Below are positions 24,381-32,331 of a stretch of DNA of 52,742 nucleotides, piece by piece (the stretch's first letter is position 1; every line of letters starts with the position of its first letter). The DNA is from a virus. The DNA lies in IMG/VR virus record IMGVR_UViG_3300021378_000033, positions 1 through 52,742 of that record; one strand, given 5' to 3'. The position numbers were made by a program, and so were the translations under genes. A model generated the notes under the pieces. The model was not told the origin of the DNA. It made no database searches and saw only the letters and a list, made by a program, of their open reading frames with translations.

Positions 24381-26677
24381 GCAACGGTATCAAGGTACAA
24401 AAAAGAAATGGTGATGTAGAGAAACTAGACCTGGACAAAATGCATCTCATGGTTGATGAGGCATGTAAAGATCTTGCAGGAGTCTCAGCATCACAGGTAG
24501 AGATGACATCTGGTATTCAGTTCTACGATGGTATTACTACTGATGAGATTCAAGATATTCTTATCCGTAGTGCCAGTGACCTGATTGATTTGGAACATCC
24601 AAACTATCAGTTCGTTGCTGCACGTCTTCTTCTATTCACTCTTCGTAAGCAAGTCTTTCAGAATAAGAAAGGTGATGCTCCTGGGTTGAGGGAACATATT
24701 GAGAAGTGTGCATATAATGATCATTACGATAAACAGATTTTTGAAAAGTATTCTCTTGAAGAGATTGATAAGGTAAATACTTTTATCTACCATGATCGTG
24801 ACATGTTGTTTACCTATGCTGGTCTTCGCCAGGTAGTTGACAAGTATCTGGTTCAAGATCGTAGTACTGGGGAAGTGTTTGAGACCCCTCAGTTCATGTA
24901 TATCATGATTGCCCTTACCATCTTTCAGGATTACCCAAAGGAGACCCGTCTTGACTACGTCAAAAGATACTACAACGCAATCTCCAAACATCGACTCAAC
25001 ATCCCCACACCAATCATGGCGGGAGTTAGAACACCACTTAGACAATTTGCTTCTTGTGTTCTTGTTGATGTTGATGACTCCCTCGATTCTATCTTTAGCT
25101 CTGATATGGCTATTGGCAGATACGTTGCACAAAGGGCGGGTATCGGTATCAACGCAGGTAGAATCCGTGGCATCAACGCTAAAATCAGAGGTGGAGAAGT
25201 GCAGCACACAGGTGTTGTTCCTTTCCTTAAAAAGTTTGAATCAACTGTACGATGCTGCACGCAAAATGGGATTCGTGGTGGATCAGCAACAGTCCACTTC
25301 CCCATCTGGCACCAAGAAATAGAAGATATTATTGTTCTCAAGAACAATAAGGGTACAGAAGACAACCGAGTGAGGAAACTTGACTACTCAATCCAAATTT
25401 CAAAGATTTTCTACGAACGTTTCATTGCGAATGGAGAGATTAGCTTATTCTCACCGCATGACGTACCGGGCTTGTATGATTCCTTTGGTACTGATAGGTT
25501 CGATGACCTATATGTTGGTTTTGAACGAGATGAGTCTATTCCAAGAAAGACTATCGGAGCACAAGAACTCTTTCTAGATCTTCTGAAAGAGAGAGCAGAG
25601 ACTGGTCGTATCTACATTATGAATATCGACCACTGTAATAGTCACTCTTCCTTCAAGGACAAGGTGAACATGAGTAACCTGTGTCAAGAGATTACACTTC
25701 CGACAGACCCTATCAATCACATTGATGATGTTGTTGGTGAGATTGCTTTATGTATTCTGTCTGCAGTTAATGTGGGCAAGATTCGTTCTGATGAGGAACT
25801 TGAAGATTTGTGTGATCTTTCAGTCCGTGGTTTAGAAGAACTGATAGACTATCAGGAGTATCCTGTAAGGGCCGCAGAGATAGCTACAAAGGCCCGTAGA
25901 TCCCTTGGTGTAGGTTTCATTGGTCTTGCACACTATCTGGCTAAACTGGGGCATAATTACGACAGTCAAGAGGCATGGGATGCCGTTCATCAACTCTCAG
26001 AATCCTTCCAGTATTATCTTTTGAAGTCTTCAAATGAACTTGCTAAAGAAAAAGGACATTGTGAATATTTTGGTAGAACGAAGTATGCAGACGGGATCCT
26101 TCCTATTGACACATACAAGAAGGACGTGGACGAAGTTTCATCACAGGAGTTACAGCATGATTGGGAGAGTCTACGATCATCTATATCCACCCACGGACTT
26201 AGACACTCAACACTGTCTGCTCAGATGCCATCAGAAAGCAGTTCCGTTGTGTCAAACGCAACAAATGGAATTGAGCCACCTAGAGACTATCTGTCCATTA
26301 AGAAAAGCAAAAAGGGTCCGCTTAAGCAGATTGTTCCACAGTATGGTTCTCTTAAAAACAACTATACTCTTCTTTGGGACATGGCTTCTAATCGTGGTTA
26401 TATCAATGTTGTAGCAGTGATGCAGAAGTTCTTTGACCAAGCCATCAGTGGTAACTGGTCTTATAACCCTGAGAACTACCCTGATAATGAGGTTCCAGTC
26501 TCTGTAATGGCACAAGACTTCTTGACAACATACAAGTTGGGATGGAAGACTAGTTATTATCAGAATACATATGATATCAAGACTGATGAAGCACCAGAAG
26601 AAACTCCCGAACTTCAAAATCTCCTAAATGATATTATGGAGTCCGATGAGGACGATTGTGAAAGCTGTAAAATTTAG
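24377..26677 (+). CDS. nrdA: Ribonucleotide reductase class Ia, alpha subunit
   Basis: Protein of 766 aa: N-terminal ATP-cone (VQKRNGDVEKLDLDKM), active-site Cys in FASCVLVDV near 226, the NLCQEI radical-site triad near 433-438, second Cys in ALCILSAVN, the Tyr pair in KTSYYQNTYD near 726, and a C-terminal CESC redox pair. All catalytic parts are intact with no intein. It converts rNDPs to dNDPs for phage DNA synthesis, with NrdB 13 bases downstream. Confidence 0.96.
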   Translation: MSNGIKVQKRNGDVEKLDLDKMHLMVDEACKDLAGVSASQVEMTSGIQFYDGITTDEIQDILIRSASDLIDLEHPNYQFVAARLLLFTLRKQVFQNKKGDAPGLREHIEKCAYNDHYDKQIFEKYSLEEIDKVNTFIYHDRDMLFTYAGLRQVVDKYLVQDRSTGEVFETPQFMYIMIALTIFQDYPKETRLDYVKRYYNAISKHRLNIPTPIMAGVRTPLRQFASCVLVDVDDSLDSIFSSDMAIGRYVAQRAGIGINAGRIRGINAKIRGGEVQHTGVVPFLKKFESTVRCCTQNGIRGGSATVHFPIWHQEIEDIIVLKNNKGTEDNRVRKLDYSIQISKIFYERFIANGEISLFSPHDVPGLYDSFGTDRFDDLYVGFERDESIPRKTIGAQELFLDLLKERAETGRIYIMNIDHCNSHSSFKDKVNMSNLCQEITLPTDPINHIDDVVGEIALCILSAVNVGKIRSDEELEDLCDLSVRGLEELIDYQEYPVRAAEIATKARRSLGVGFIGLAHYLAKLGHNYDSQEAWDAVHQLSESFQYYLLKSSNELAKEKGHCEYFGRTKYADGILPIDTYKKDVDEVSSQELQHDWESLRSSISTHGLRHSTLSAQMPSESSSVVSNATNGIEPPRDYLSIKKSKKGPLKQIVPQYGSLKNNYTLLWDMASNRGYINVVAVMQKFFDQAISGNWSYNPENYPDNEVPVSVMAQDFLTTYKLGWKTSYYQNTYDIKTDEAPEETPELQNLLNDIMESDEDDCESCKI

Positions 26678-26690
26678 ACTAGAGGCGTAA

Positions 26691-27881
26691 ATGCAGTACG
26701 ATTTCGTAGCAAGTAAAGAGTATAATAATGATAATAAGACTATTCAGGGAATGACAGTCTTCAATACCGAACAGGTCAATACCAAGAAACAACCAATGTT
26801 TTTTGGTAAACCACTTGGTATTCAAAGATATGATTCGTACAAGTATCCAGTTTTTGAGAAACTAACAACTCAACAACTGGGGTATTTCTGGAGACCAGAG
26901 GAAGTTTCTCTCCAGAAAGATAGAGCAGACTATCAATTACTTCGTCCAGAACAGAAACATATCTATACTTCTAACCTGAAGTACCAGATTATGTTGGACT
27001 CTGTTCAGGGTCGTGGCCCTGGTATGGCATTCATTCCTTACTGTTCCTTACCTGAATTGGAAGCTTGTATGGAAGTCTGGGGATTTATGGAGATGATCCA
27101 TAGCCGTTCCTACACATACATCATTAAGAATGTGTATCCTGATCCTAGTGATATCTTTGATCATATTATCAATGACCCACGTATCCTTGAAAGGGCTTCA
27201 AGTGTTACTGAGTCCTATGATGACTTTATTAATAGTGCCCAACAATGGGGTAACGGTAATATGTGGAAAGAAGATTTCCGTGACACATATGCATCCAAAG
27301 AAGATATCAAAAATGTCAAAAGAAAACTCTATAGAGCAGTTGCAAACGTAAATATTCTTGAGGGTATCAGGTTCTACGTTAGTTTTGCTTGTTCTTTCGC
27401 CTTTGGTGAACTTAAACTCATGGAAGGATCTTCCAAAATCATTTCACTAATTGCAAGAGATGAGAACCAACACCTAGCCATTACTCAGAATATCCTGAAC
27501 AAGTGGAAAGATGGTGATGATCCTGAGATGAAACAGATTGCCAAGGAAGAAGAAGAGTGGGTCTACGCAATGTTTGACCGTGCAGTAAACGAAGAGAAGA
27601 AGTGGGCAGACTATCTGTTCCGTGATGGATCAATGATTGGTTTGAACGATGTTCTTCTTCAAAGATATGTTGAGTGGATTGCTAATCGCCGTATGAAGGC
27701 TATTGGTTTGAAACCTGTGTATGATGTTGCTGCTAAGAACAATCCTCTTCCCTGGACACAACATTGGATCTCTTCTAAGGGTCTTCAGGTTGCGCCCCAG
27801 CAAACTCAAGTGCAGTCGTATGTGGTTGGTGGAATTAAACAAGATGTCAGTAAAGATACATTTTCTGATTTTAAACTTTAA
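26691..27881 (+). CDS. nrdB: Ribonucleotide reductase class Ia, beta subunit
   Basis: Protein of 396 aa. Di-iron ligands and the radical Tyr are seen in MEMIHSRSYTYII (Tyr near 141), NILEGIRFYVSF and ARDENQHL. The C-terminal FSDFKL tail should dock on NrdA. SD AGAGG lies before the ATG. Its last codons precede a promoter/hairpin region that serves a homing endonuclease. Confidence 0.96.
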   Translation: MQYDFVASKEYNNDNKTIQGMTVFNTEQVNTKKQPMFFGKPLGIQRYDSYKYPVFEKLTTQQLGYFWRPEEVSLQKDRADYQLLRPEQKHIYTSNLKYQIMLDSVQGRGPGMAFIPYCSLPELEACMEVWGFMEMIHSRSYTYIIKNVYPDPSDIFDHIINDPRILERASSVTESYDDFINSAQQWGNGNMWKEDFRDTYASKEDIKNVKRKLYRAVANVNILEGIRFYVSFACSFAFGELKLMEGSSKIISLIARDENQHLAITQNILNKWKDGDDPEMKQIAKEEEEWVYAMFDRAVNEEKKWADYLFRDGSMIGLNDVLLQRYVEWIANRRMKAIGLKPVYDVAAKNNPLPWTQHWISSKGLQVAPQQTQVQSYVVGGIKQDVSKDTFSDFKL

Positions 27882-27938
27882 TTGACTTTAAGACTGAAAT
27901 GTAGTATTATATAAATATTATTAGAGTTCAGTCTTAAA
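27882..27938 (+). promoter_or_regulatory. Hairpin enclosing stacked sigma70 and late promoters before GIY-YIG gene
   Basis: TTGACT (27882-27887) and TATTAT (27905-27910) are 17 bases apart; TATAAATA (27910-27917) follows at once. A 12-bp inverted repeat (27887-27898 with 27927-27938) surrounds them, and its right arm ends at the base before the GIY-YIG ATG. Readthrough mRNA from nrdB would fold and hide the start; mRNA started at these promoters would lack the left arm. This parallels the known T4 scheme for td I-TevI. Confidence 0.7.
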
Positions 27939-28559
27939 ATGAATAATTATATTCTTTATTATTACTTAAGGGAGGACTTCGGTTCCCCCTTTTATGTTGG
28001 TTATGGAAAACCGAGAAGAATTAATTCCAGACACTCTAGAAGAAATGGTGCTGAAATTTTACCACATAGAGAGAGGAGATGGATTGTAAAATCTGGTTTA
28101 TCTAAAGAAGAAGCAATAGAACTTGAGATAAAACATATAGCACTCTGGAAAAGAGAATGTGATGGTGGTGTATTGTTAAATCAAAATCTTGGTGGAGAAG
28201 GAAAACCTGGAGGACAAAAAACAAAAGGTTTTAGTGGTAGAAAGCACACTGAAGAAGCAAAGAAAAAAATAAGTGAAAAAGTTGCAGGAAAAAATAATCC
28301 AAGTTATGGTGTTCCTTGTAGTAAAGAACGAAAAAGAAAAATAAGTGAAAGAGCAAAAGAAAGATTTGCCGAAGGATTTAAATCTCCTTCATCAGTAACT
28401 TATCTTTTAACAAGTCATTCTAAAGAAAAATTTAAGGTATTTGGAGAACTTAAAAAGTTTTGTAAGTCTCAAAATATTTCATACGCAACGATGCGCGCAG
28501 CAATTCTTTATGATAGAAAAGGTCCTAGAAGAAATGGATGGAGTATTGAGAAAATTTAG
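27939..28559 (+). CDS. Free-standing GIY-YIG homing endonuclease downstream of nrdB
   Basis: Protein of 206 aa: GIY-YIG core NYILYYYLREDFG, PFYVGYGK (residues 3-24), catalytic-Glu region EAIELEIKHIALW, NUMOD3-like repeats (GFSGRKHTEEAKKKISEKVAGKNN, SKERKRKISERAKER) and a NUMOD1-like FGELKKFCKSQNISYATMR ending in RRNGWSIEKI. It is A-rich and a Seg-like mobile gene. It overlaps the next gene by 26 bases. Confidence 0.9.
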   Translation: MNNYILYYYLREDFGSPFYVGYGKPRRINSRHSRRNGAEILPHRERRWIVKSGLSKEEAIELEIKHIALWKRECDGGVLLNQNLGGEGKPGGQKTKGFSGRKHTEEAKKKISEKVAGKNNPSYGVPCSKERKRKISERAKERFAEGFKSPSSVTYLLTSHSKEKFKVFGELKKFCKSQNISYATMRAAILYDRKGPRRNGWSIEKI

Positions 28560-28947
28560 GATATCATTACCAGAAGATAAGTGTGTGATAAAACTTCAGG
28601 AATATTGTAAGTTTTCTTATACTCTTTTAAAAGTTCCTGTAGTATCTAAGCCTTTATGCGCTGGCGCAAACTGCCACAATAATGTAAATCATTATGGGAA
28701 TACTTATGGTGGAGAAAAAATAAGCGGTTATTATTTAATTACAGATATTGATGATGAAACTTATGGATGTGCTATATACCATAGTATTTGGAAAAATACT
28801 TATGGAGACTTAATAGACATAACACCATTTGATGATGGAAGAGAATATAATATGTTTTCTGTGTTGGATGATACCGATTATTACTCTGGAGTTGTTTATG
28901 ATGGAAAAGATTATAAATTATTAGAACCCGGACTTAATATTGTTTAA
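28534..28947 (+). CDS. Conserved protein of unknown function with CHNNV motif
   Basis: About 137 aa from ATG 28534; the open frame extends to 28441 inside the endonuclease gene, but that part does not look coding. Motifs: LCAGANCHNNVNHYG, GGEKISGYYLITD, YHSIWKNTYGDLIDITP. The Cys/His pattern and H.IW...G.LIDITP resemble a bacterial domain whose function I cannot name. The homing endonuclease inserted directly upstream and supplies its start region. Confidence 0.6.
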   Translation: MDGVLRKFRISLPEDKCVIKLQEYCKFSYTLLKVPVVSKPLCAGANCHNNVNHYGNTYGGEKISGYYLITDIDDETYGCAIYHSIWKNTYGDLIDITPFDDGREYNMFSVLDDTDYYSGVVYDGKDYKLLEPGLNIV

Positions 28948-28948
28948 G

Positions 28949-29058
28949 ATGTCAAAAAAGACACGTTCTCAGGATTCCAACTCTAAGGTTAAGGCCAAGA
29001 GACAGGATGATTGGTGGTTCCATGAGGAGCCACTAAATACCACAGATACAATGGATAT
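28949..29058 (+). pseudogene. N-terminal part of SegE-like gene, out of frame with the rest
   Basis: ATG 28949 opens MSKKTRSQDSNSKVKAKR, a basic start typical of this family, then DDWWFHEEPLNTTDTMDMC. The frame then leaves that of the GIY-YIG domain by 2 bases at a TGTGTG repeat (29058-29063). Removing one TG unit would continue directly as MDMCDYENPWLFQG into the next entry. So this is a frameshifted gene, a programmed shift, or a sequence error. Confidence 0.5.
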
Positions 29059-29502
29059 GTGTGTGATTACGAAAATCCGTGGTTGTTTCAAGGACAACCT
29101 TTTCTATCTGAGGATATTGGTGATTCTTTCGGCTTTGTCTATAGGATTACAAACCTCAAGAATGGTAGAAAATACATCGGGCGAAAGTACTTTTGGTCCA
29201 AACGAAAGCCTAGAGCTACAGTTAAGAACAAGTCAAGGCGAAGAGTTACAACTGAAAGTGACTGGAAAAAATACTACGGAAGTTGTCCAGAGCTTAAGGA
29301 CGATCTTACAAAGTATGGAAAGGAATCTTTTAGTAGAGAGATCATCTCACTCCATGTAACACTGGGAAAGGTAAACTTTGAGGAGACCCGTCAGTTGTTT
29401 CTGAATGAGGTTCTGTCCCAAAAGTTGACAGATGAGACTCCTTTGTATTATAATTCCAACATCCTTGGTCGGTACTACCGCAAGGATTATTTTAACAAGT
29501 AA
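29059..29502 (+). CDS. SegE-like GIY-YIG endonuclease
   Basis: Up to 147 aa from GTG 29059. GIY-YIG-like core: FGFVYRITNLKNGRKYIGRKYF near 24-45, then DWKKYYGSCPELKDDL and KESFSREIISLH, and a C-terminal YYNSNILGRYYRKDYF. It resembles T4 SegE and a protein common in cyanophages after nrdB. The natural N-terminus probably lies at 28949 in another frame. If the gene is truly broken, the nuclease core could still be made from the GTG. Confidence 0.75.
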   Translation: MCDYENPWLFQGQPFLSEDIGDSFGFVYRITNLKNGRKYIGRKYFWSKRKPRATVKNKSRRRVTTESDWKKYYGSCPELKDDLTKYGKESFSREIISLHVTLGKVNFEETRQLFLNEVLSQKLTDETPLYYNSNILGRYYRKDYFNK

Positions 29503-29516
29503 ACTGATTTGGATTA

Positions 29517-30140
29517 ATGATTAAGAAAATTTTTATGGGGTTGGTTAGTGTCACTACCCTTACTACAGCATGTGTGGCATCAACAAACCTTGATAAAGAG
29601 CTTAATGACATTACAGGAACTGCTCCTACCATAGAAGGTGTAGAGGAAACACCTACAGAGGAATTGGTAAAGGTAGAAAAAACCTGGAACTGTCCTACAT
29701 GTTCTCCCAATGAACAATATGTTCTTAAGAAACTTCAGGAATATACTAAAATTAGTGATCGTAATGCTCTTGCAACGATCATGGGAAACATTAAATCAGA
29801 ATCAAACTTTCGTGCCAACATCTGTGAAGGTGGTGCCCGTGTCTCCTACACTGAATGTAAGTCTGGTGGATTTGGATTGATTCAGTGGACTAGTATCGGA
29901 CGGTATAAAGGTCTCGGAAATTTCTGTGCTAGATATCAGTGTGATCCTAGTAGTTTAGAAGGTCAAGTTCGTTGGATGGTTAATGAACCAATCTTCCAAC
30001 GTGTCCTCCCTGAGTTTGAAGGACATGGAGATACTATTCCTCAGTATATGTCACATGCATATTACTGGTTAGGATGGGGGATCAAAGGATATCGTGAACA
30101 GTATGCATATGATTATAGTAAGAAAATGGTATTGATATAA
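29517..30140 (+). CDS. Exported lysozyme-like protein (phage tail lysin family)
   Basis: Protein of 207 aa. A hydrophobic N-terminus runs to a lipobox-like LTTAC at Cys 19, suggesting a signal peptide or lipoprotein anchor. The domain at about 60-205 has MGNIKSESNF (likely catalytic Glu near 95), GGFGLIQWTS, RYKGLGNF and WLGWGI, typical of the Phage_lysozyme2 type. It probably cuts peptidoglycan, as endolysin or as a virion enzyme. A sigma70 promoter follows 9 bases after the stop. Confidence 0.8.
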   Translation: MIKKIFMGLVSVTTLTTACVASTNLDKELNDITGTAPTIEGVEETPTEELVKVEKTWNCPTCSPNEQYVLKKLQEYTKISDRNALATIMGNIKSESNFRANICEGGARVSYTECKSGGFGLIQWTSIGRYKGLGNFCARYQCDPSSLEGQVRWMVNEPIFQRVLPEFEGHGDTIPQYMSHAYYWLGWGIKGYREQYAYDYSKKMVLI

Positions 30141-30149
30141 CTGAGTCAC

Positions 30150-30178
30150 TTGACAAAGACCTCAGAGTAGTCTATATT
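30150..30178 (+). promoter_or_regulatory. Sigma70 promoter for the tRNA pair
   Basis: TTGACA (30150-30155), 17-base spacer, TATATT (30173-30178). It lies just before the structured RNA segment and the Arg and Asn tRNA genes. Confidence 0.75.
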
Positions 30179-30184
30179 ATAAGG

Positions 30185-30249
30185 GTGGTTGAGAGACCAC
30201 TGCGGTGATCCCCTTGGTAGTTCAGGATTAGCGGCGATAGGAACTACCA
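30185..30249 (+). ncRNA. Structured RNA segment upstream of tRNAs
   Basis: Two hairpins: GTGGT/ACCAC (30185-30200) and a perfect 9-bp TGGTAGTTC/GAACTACCA stem (30215-30223 with 30241-30249) with a 17-base loop. It begins right at the expected transcription start and ends 3 bases before tRNA-Arg. It is not a tRNA. It could be a processing leader or a small phage RNA like those near T4 tRNA genes; function unknown. Confidence 0.45.
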
Positions 30250-30252
30250 CTT

Positions 30253-30325
30253 GCCCCGTTAGCTCAGGAGACAGAGCACGTTCCTTCTAAGAATGCGGTC
30301 GGGGGTGCGAATCCTCCACGGGGCG
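30253..30325 (+). tRNA. tRNA-Arg (TCT)
   Basis: Cloverleaf with 7-bp acceptor GCCCCGT/ACGGGGC, D arm with AGCTCAGGAG, anticodon stem CGTTC/GAATG around CTTCTAA (anticodon TCT), T arm loop TGCGAAT. Discriminator G; CCA not encoded. It reads AGA, a codon frequent in this genome. Confidence 0.9.
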
Positions 30326-30329
30326 TCAT

Positions 30330-30402
30330 TGACCTATAGCTCAGTTGGTAGAGCGCGGAACTGTTAATTCTGTTGTCCTAGGTTCGAGTCCTAGTGGGTC
30401 AG
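30330..30402 (+). tRNA. tRNA-Asn (GTT)
   Basis: Acceptor TGACCTA/TGGGTCA, D arm AGCTCAGTTGGTAGAGC, anticodon stem CGGAA/TTCTG with loop CTGTTAA (anticodon GTT), T arm CCTAG/CTAGT-type with TTCGAGT. Discriminator G, no CCA. It begins 4 bases after tRNA-Arg. A T-rich tract (30403-30417) follows and may help termination. Confidence 0.92.
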
Positions 30403-30417
30403 TTGTTTTTTATTTTT

Positions 30418-30624
30418 ATGAGTCTTCCAGAATATTCATTTGGTGGTCGTCCAGTAGAGTCCACGAATCTCCTTCTACTTATTAGTGAGATGGAGGGTAC
30501 ATATCAACACCTTAAGTACATGGGGTTTGAGGATGATATGAATACTCTTGATGAGATGAAGAAGAGATACTACAAACTTTATTTTAGAACAAAGAAGAAT
30601 GAAGCCATTCAAAATTCTAACTGA
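30418..30624 (+). CDS. Small hypothetical protein
   Basis: 68 aa from ATG 30418; the upstream GTG at 30394 lies inside tRNA-Asn. The sequence MSLPEYSFGGRPVES, then a Leu-rich and acidic/basic helix, shows no known domain. It overlaps the next gene by 26 bases. Confidence 0.6.
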   Translation: MSLPEYSFGGRPVESTNLLLLISEMEGTYQHLKYMGFEDDMNTLDEMKKRYYKLYFRTKKNEAIQNSN

Positions 30625-31174
30625 CGATTACTTTGTAGGAAACTTTGGATCTGTTGATGCCTCTGATGAAGTATTAAGATGCTGTAAAAGAAATTTTCCT
30701 GATGATGATAAACTAGATTCTGGAGCACTTCGTGGCGAATCAGTGGTAGATGAGAGACTTAGGAAATGTAAGACCAAAGGTATTAGTATAAGTCAAGTCA
30801 ACTTTATTGAACAAGGACTGAGGAAGGCTATCATCTATATTAATGATATGAAGTGGAAGATGGATCTTAAACATGAGTGGGAGTCATCTATACAATACAC
30901 TAGGTATATTGGTAAAGGAGATTTTTATGGTTGGCACAAAGACAACTCTGAATCTGCAAGTAGTATAGGTGATAGGAGACTTTCTATTGTGTATTGTTTA
31001 AGTTATGAGAAAGATTATACTGGTGCAGAGTTTGAAATAAAGGAAAGTAATGGTAATATATACAGAAGAAAGTTTGATTATGGAGACTTTATTGTCTTCC
31101 CTTCAGACAAACTACATAGAGTGAATCCTTTAAAGTCTGGAAACAGAACAACCTTAGTTGGTTGGTACATGTAG
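30599..31174 (+). CDS. 2-oxoglutarate/Fe(II)-dependent oxygenase
   Basis: Protein of 191 aa. The Fe site is HKD in YGWHKDNSE near 113, the distal His in SDKLHRVNP near 172, and the 2OG-binding Arg in NRTTLVGWYM. It is a prolyl 4-hydroxylase-type fold, longer than the enzyme at 9225 and not closely alike. The substrate is unknown; cyanophages commonly carry several such genes. Confidence 0.87.
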   Translation: MKPFKILTDDYFVGNFGSVDASDEVLRCCKRNFPDDDKLDSGALRGESVVDERLRKCKTKGISISQVNFIEQGLRKAIIYINDMKWKMDLKHEWESSIQYTRYIGKGDFYGWHKDNSESASSIGDRRLSIVYCLSYEKDYTGAEFEIKESNGNIYRRKFDYGDFIVFPSDKLHRVNPLKSGNRTTLVGWYM

Positions 31175-31197
31175 AGTCCATTTATCATACAAAAATT

Positions 31198-31860
31198 ATG
31201 AAAAAATTATTTGCTGCACTATTGTCATCAGTGGTTCTTACTACTCCAGTGATGGCTGACCCTGAAGTGAAGGGTTGGAAGACACATGACTCTATGGGAT
31301 GTATGTTGCTTGGGGAATGTACTGATGATATTCAACAAGTCAGATCAATTAGAGACATTCAAAAGTATTATCCTAGTGATAGTTATAGTAATGTCGCTTC
31401 TGAGTTTGATTCAATTGTCCGGGCCCTTGATCAGATCGGAGTTAAAGTTTTTCTAGCGGATGAGAAATACTTTCCACCAGGTCATAGGGGTGTATATCAT
31501 ACAGTAACTAACAACTTTTTCCTCAACACTAACTTCATGCACAAAGAAGGTGTATTGATGAGTGTGATGAGACATGAAGGTTGGCATGCTGCTCAAGACT
31601 GTATGGCAGGAACCATTGATAACAGTATGATTGCTATCATTCTTCCAGAAGAAGAGATTCCTGCTATCTGGAGAGAGATGGCAGAGAGAACATATCCGGC
31701 ATCAGCAGTACCATGGGAATCTGAAGCAGGTTGGGCAGGTAGAACTGAAGCAGTAACCGCAAATGCACTTGCCGCATGTGCTAGGGGTTCTATGTGGACA
31801 GAGTATGAACCTACCCCAATGACGAGGGAATGGTTAGTTGAGAATGGATATATCAAATGA
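31198..31860 (+). CDS. Exported HExxH metalloprotease-like protein
   Basis: Protein of 220 aa. A clear signal peptide, MKKLFAALLSSVVLTTPVMA, is followed by DPEVKGW. A zincin motif HEGWH lies in VMRHEGWHAAQDC near residues 124-136; a possible third ligand is Glu or His in the C-terminal ESEAGWAGRTEA region. It probably acts in the periplasm or outer membrane of the host or virion. The ATG at 31198 is chosen over 31162 because it begins the signal peptide. No protease family is claimed. Confidence 0.7.
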   Translation: MKKLFAALLSSVVLTTPVMADPEVKGWKTHDSMGCMLLGECTDDIQQVRSIRDIQKYYPSDSYSNVASEFDSIVRALDQIGVKVFLADEKYFPPGHRGVYHTVTNNFFLNTNFMHKEGVLMSVMRHEGWHAAQDCMAGTIDNSMIAIILPEEEIPAIWREMAERTYPASAVPWESEAGWAGRTEAVTANALAACARGSMWTEYEPTPMTREWLVENGYIK

Positions 31861-31896
31861 TTAAAGAATTTACTTTAGTAAAGAGGTTATACTATC

Positions 31897-32145
31897 ATGT
31901 TGGTAGTAAGATGCAAACAATGTAACACGGAGATCCATAGCACTAACAAAACACAGTCGTGCGGATGTCCTAACATGATGACAGTCATTGGAGAAAAGAT
32001 TTCTGCAGTTGACTTAAACAAAGTCATCATGTTAAATTCACAGAAGAACACTAAACAAAAAGATGTTCTGTCTTCTCAAGACTTGATGTATCAAGAGGAG
32101 AGAAGAAGCCGAAAGGTAAAAAAACTTGATTTTGAAATTAGGTGA
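31897..32145 (+). CDS. Small zinc-ribbon-like protein
   Basis: 82 aa. The N-terminal RCKQC...SCGCP has four Cys suited to one zinc ion; the C-terminus is basic and helical (YQEERRSRKVKK). Function not recognised. A TTTACT/AGTAAA palindrome and TATACT lie just upstream (about 31871-31893). Confidence 0.65.
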   Translation: MLVVRCKQCNTEIHSTNKTQSCGCPNMMTVIGEKISAVDLNKVIMLNSQKNTKQKDVLSSQDLMYQEERRSRKVKKLDFEIR

Positions 32146-32147
32146 TT

Positions 32148-32309
32148 ATGTCTCATAACTGTATTACCGAAAAACAGTGTCAGGAGATGATCGATAAAGC
32201 AATCGATAAACACAACAAAACTGCCTCACTCATTAGTGCTTGTATAGGTTCAGTATTACTGTTCTTCTATGCTCAAGGACTCTTGATTGTGGTAGGATTG
32301 TGGAAATAA
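32148..32309 (+). CDS. Small single-pass membrane protein
   Basis: 53 aa from ATG 32148, 2 bases after the previous stop. A hydrophilic N-terminus (CQEMIDKAIDKHNK) precedes a membrane segment SLISACIGSVLLFFY and a second hydrophobic run LLIVVGLW. No family recognised. Confidence 0.6.
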   Translation: MSHNCITEKQCQEMIDKAIDKHNKTASLISACIGSVLLFFYAQGLLIVVGLWK

Positions 32310-32331
32310 TAATCATATACATATTACAAGA

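Noticed and set aside
24632-25365. Long minus-strand frames opposite nrdA
   Set aside because: They are shadows of the well-supported nrdA gene, with no domain, RBS or promoter.
24377-27881. Possible inteins in nrdA or nrdB, common sites in phages
   Set aside because: Both proteins run without interruption through all catalytic motifs at normal length.
28441-28533. Upstream extension of the 28534 gene
   Set aside because: This part is a shadow of the GIY-YIG gene's NUMOD1-like end and does not look coding.
30185-30249. A further tRNA before tRNA-Arg
   Set aside because: Only two simple hairpins form; no acceptor stem, anticodon arm or T loop is present.
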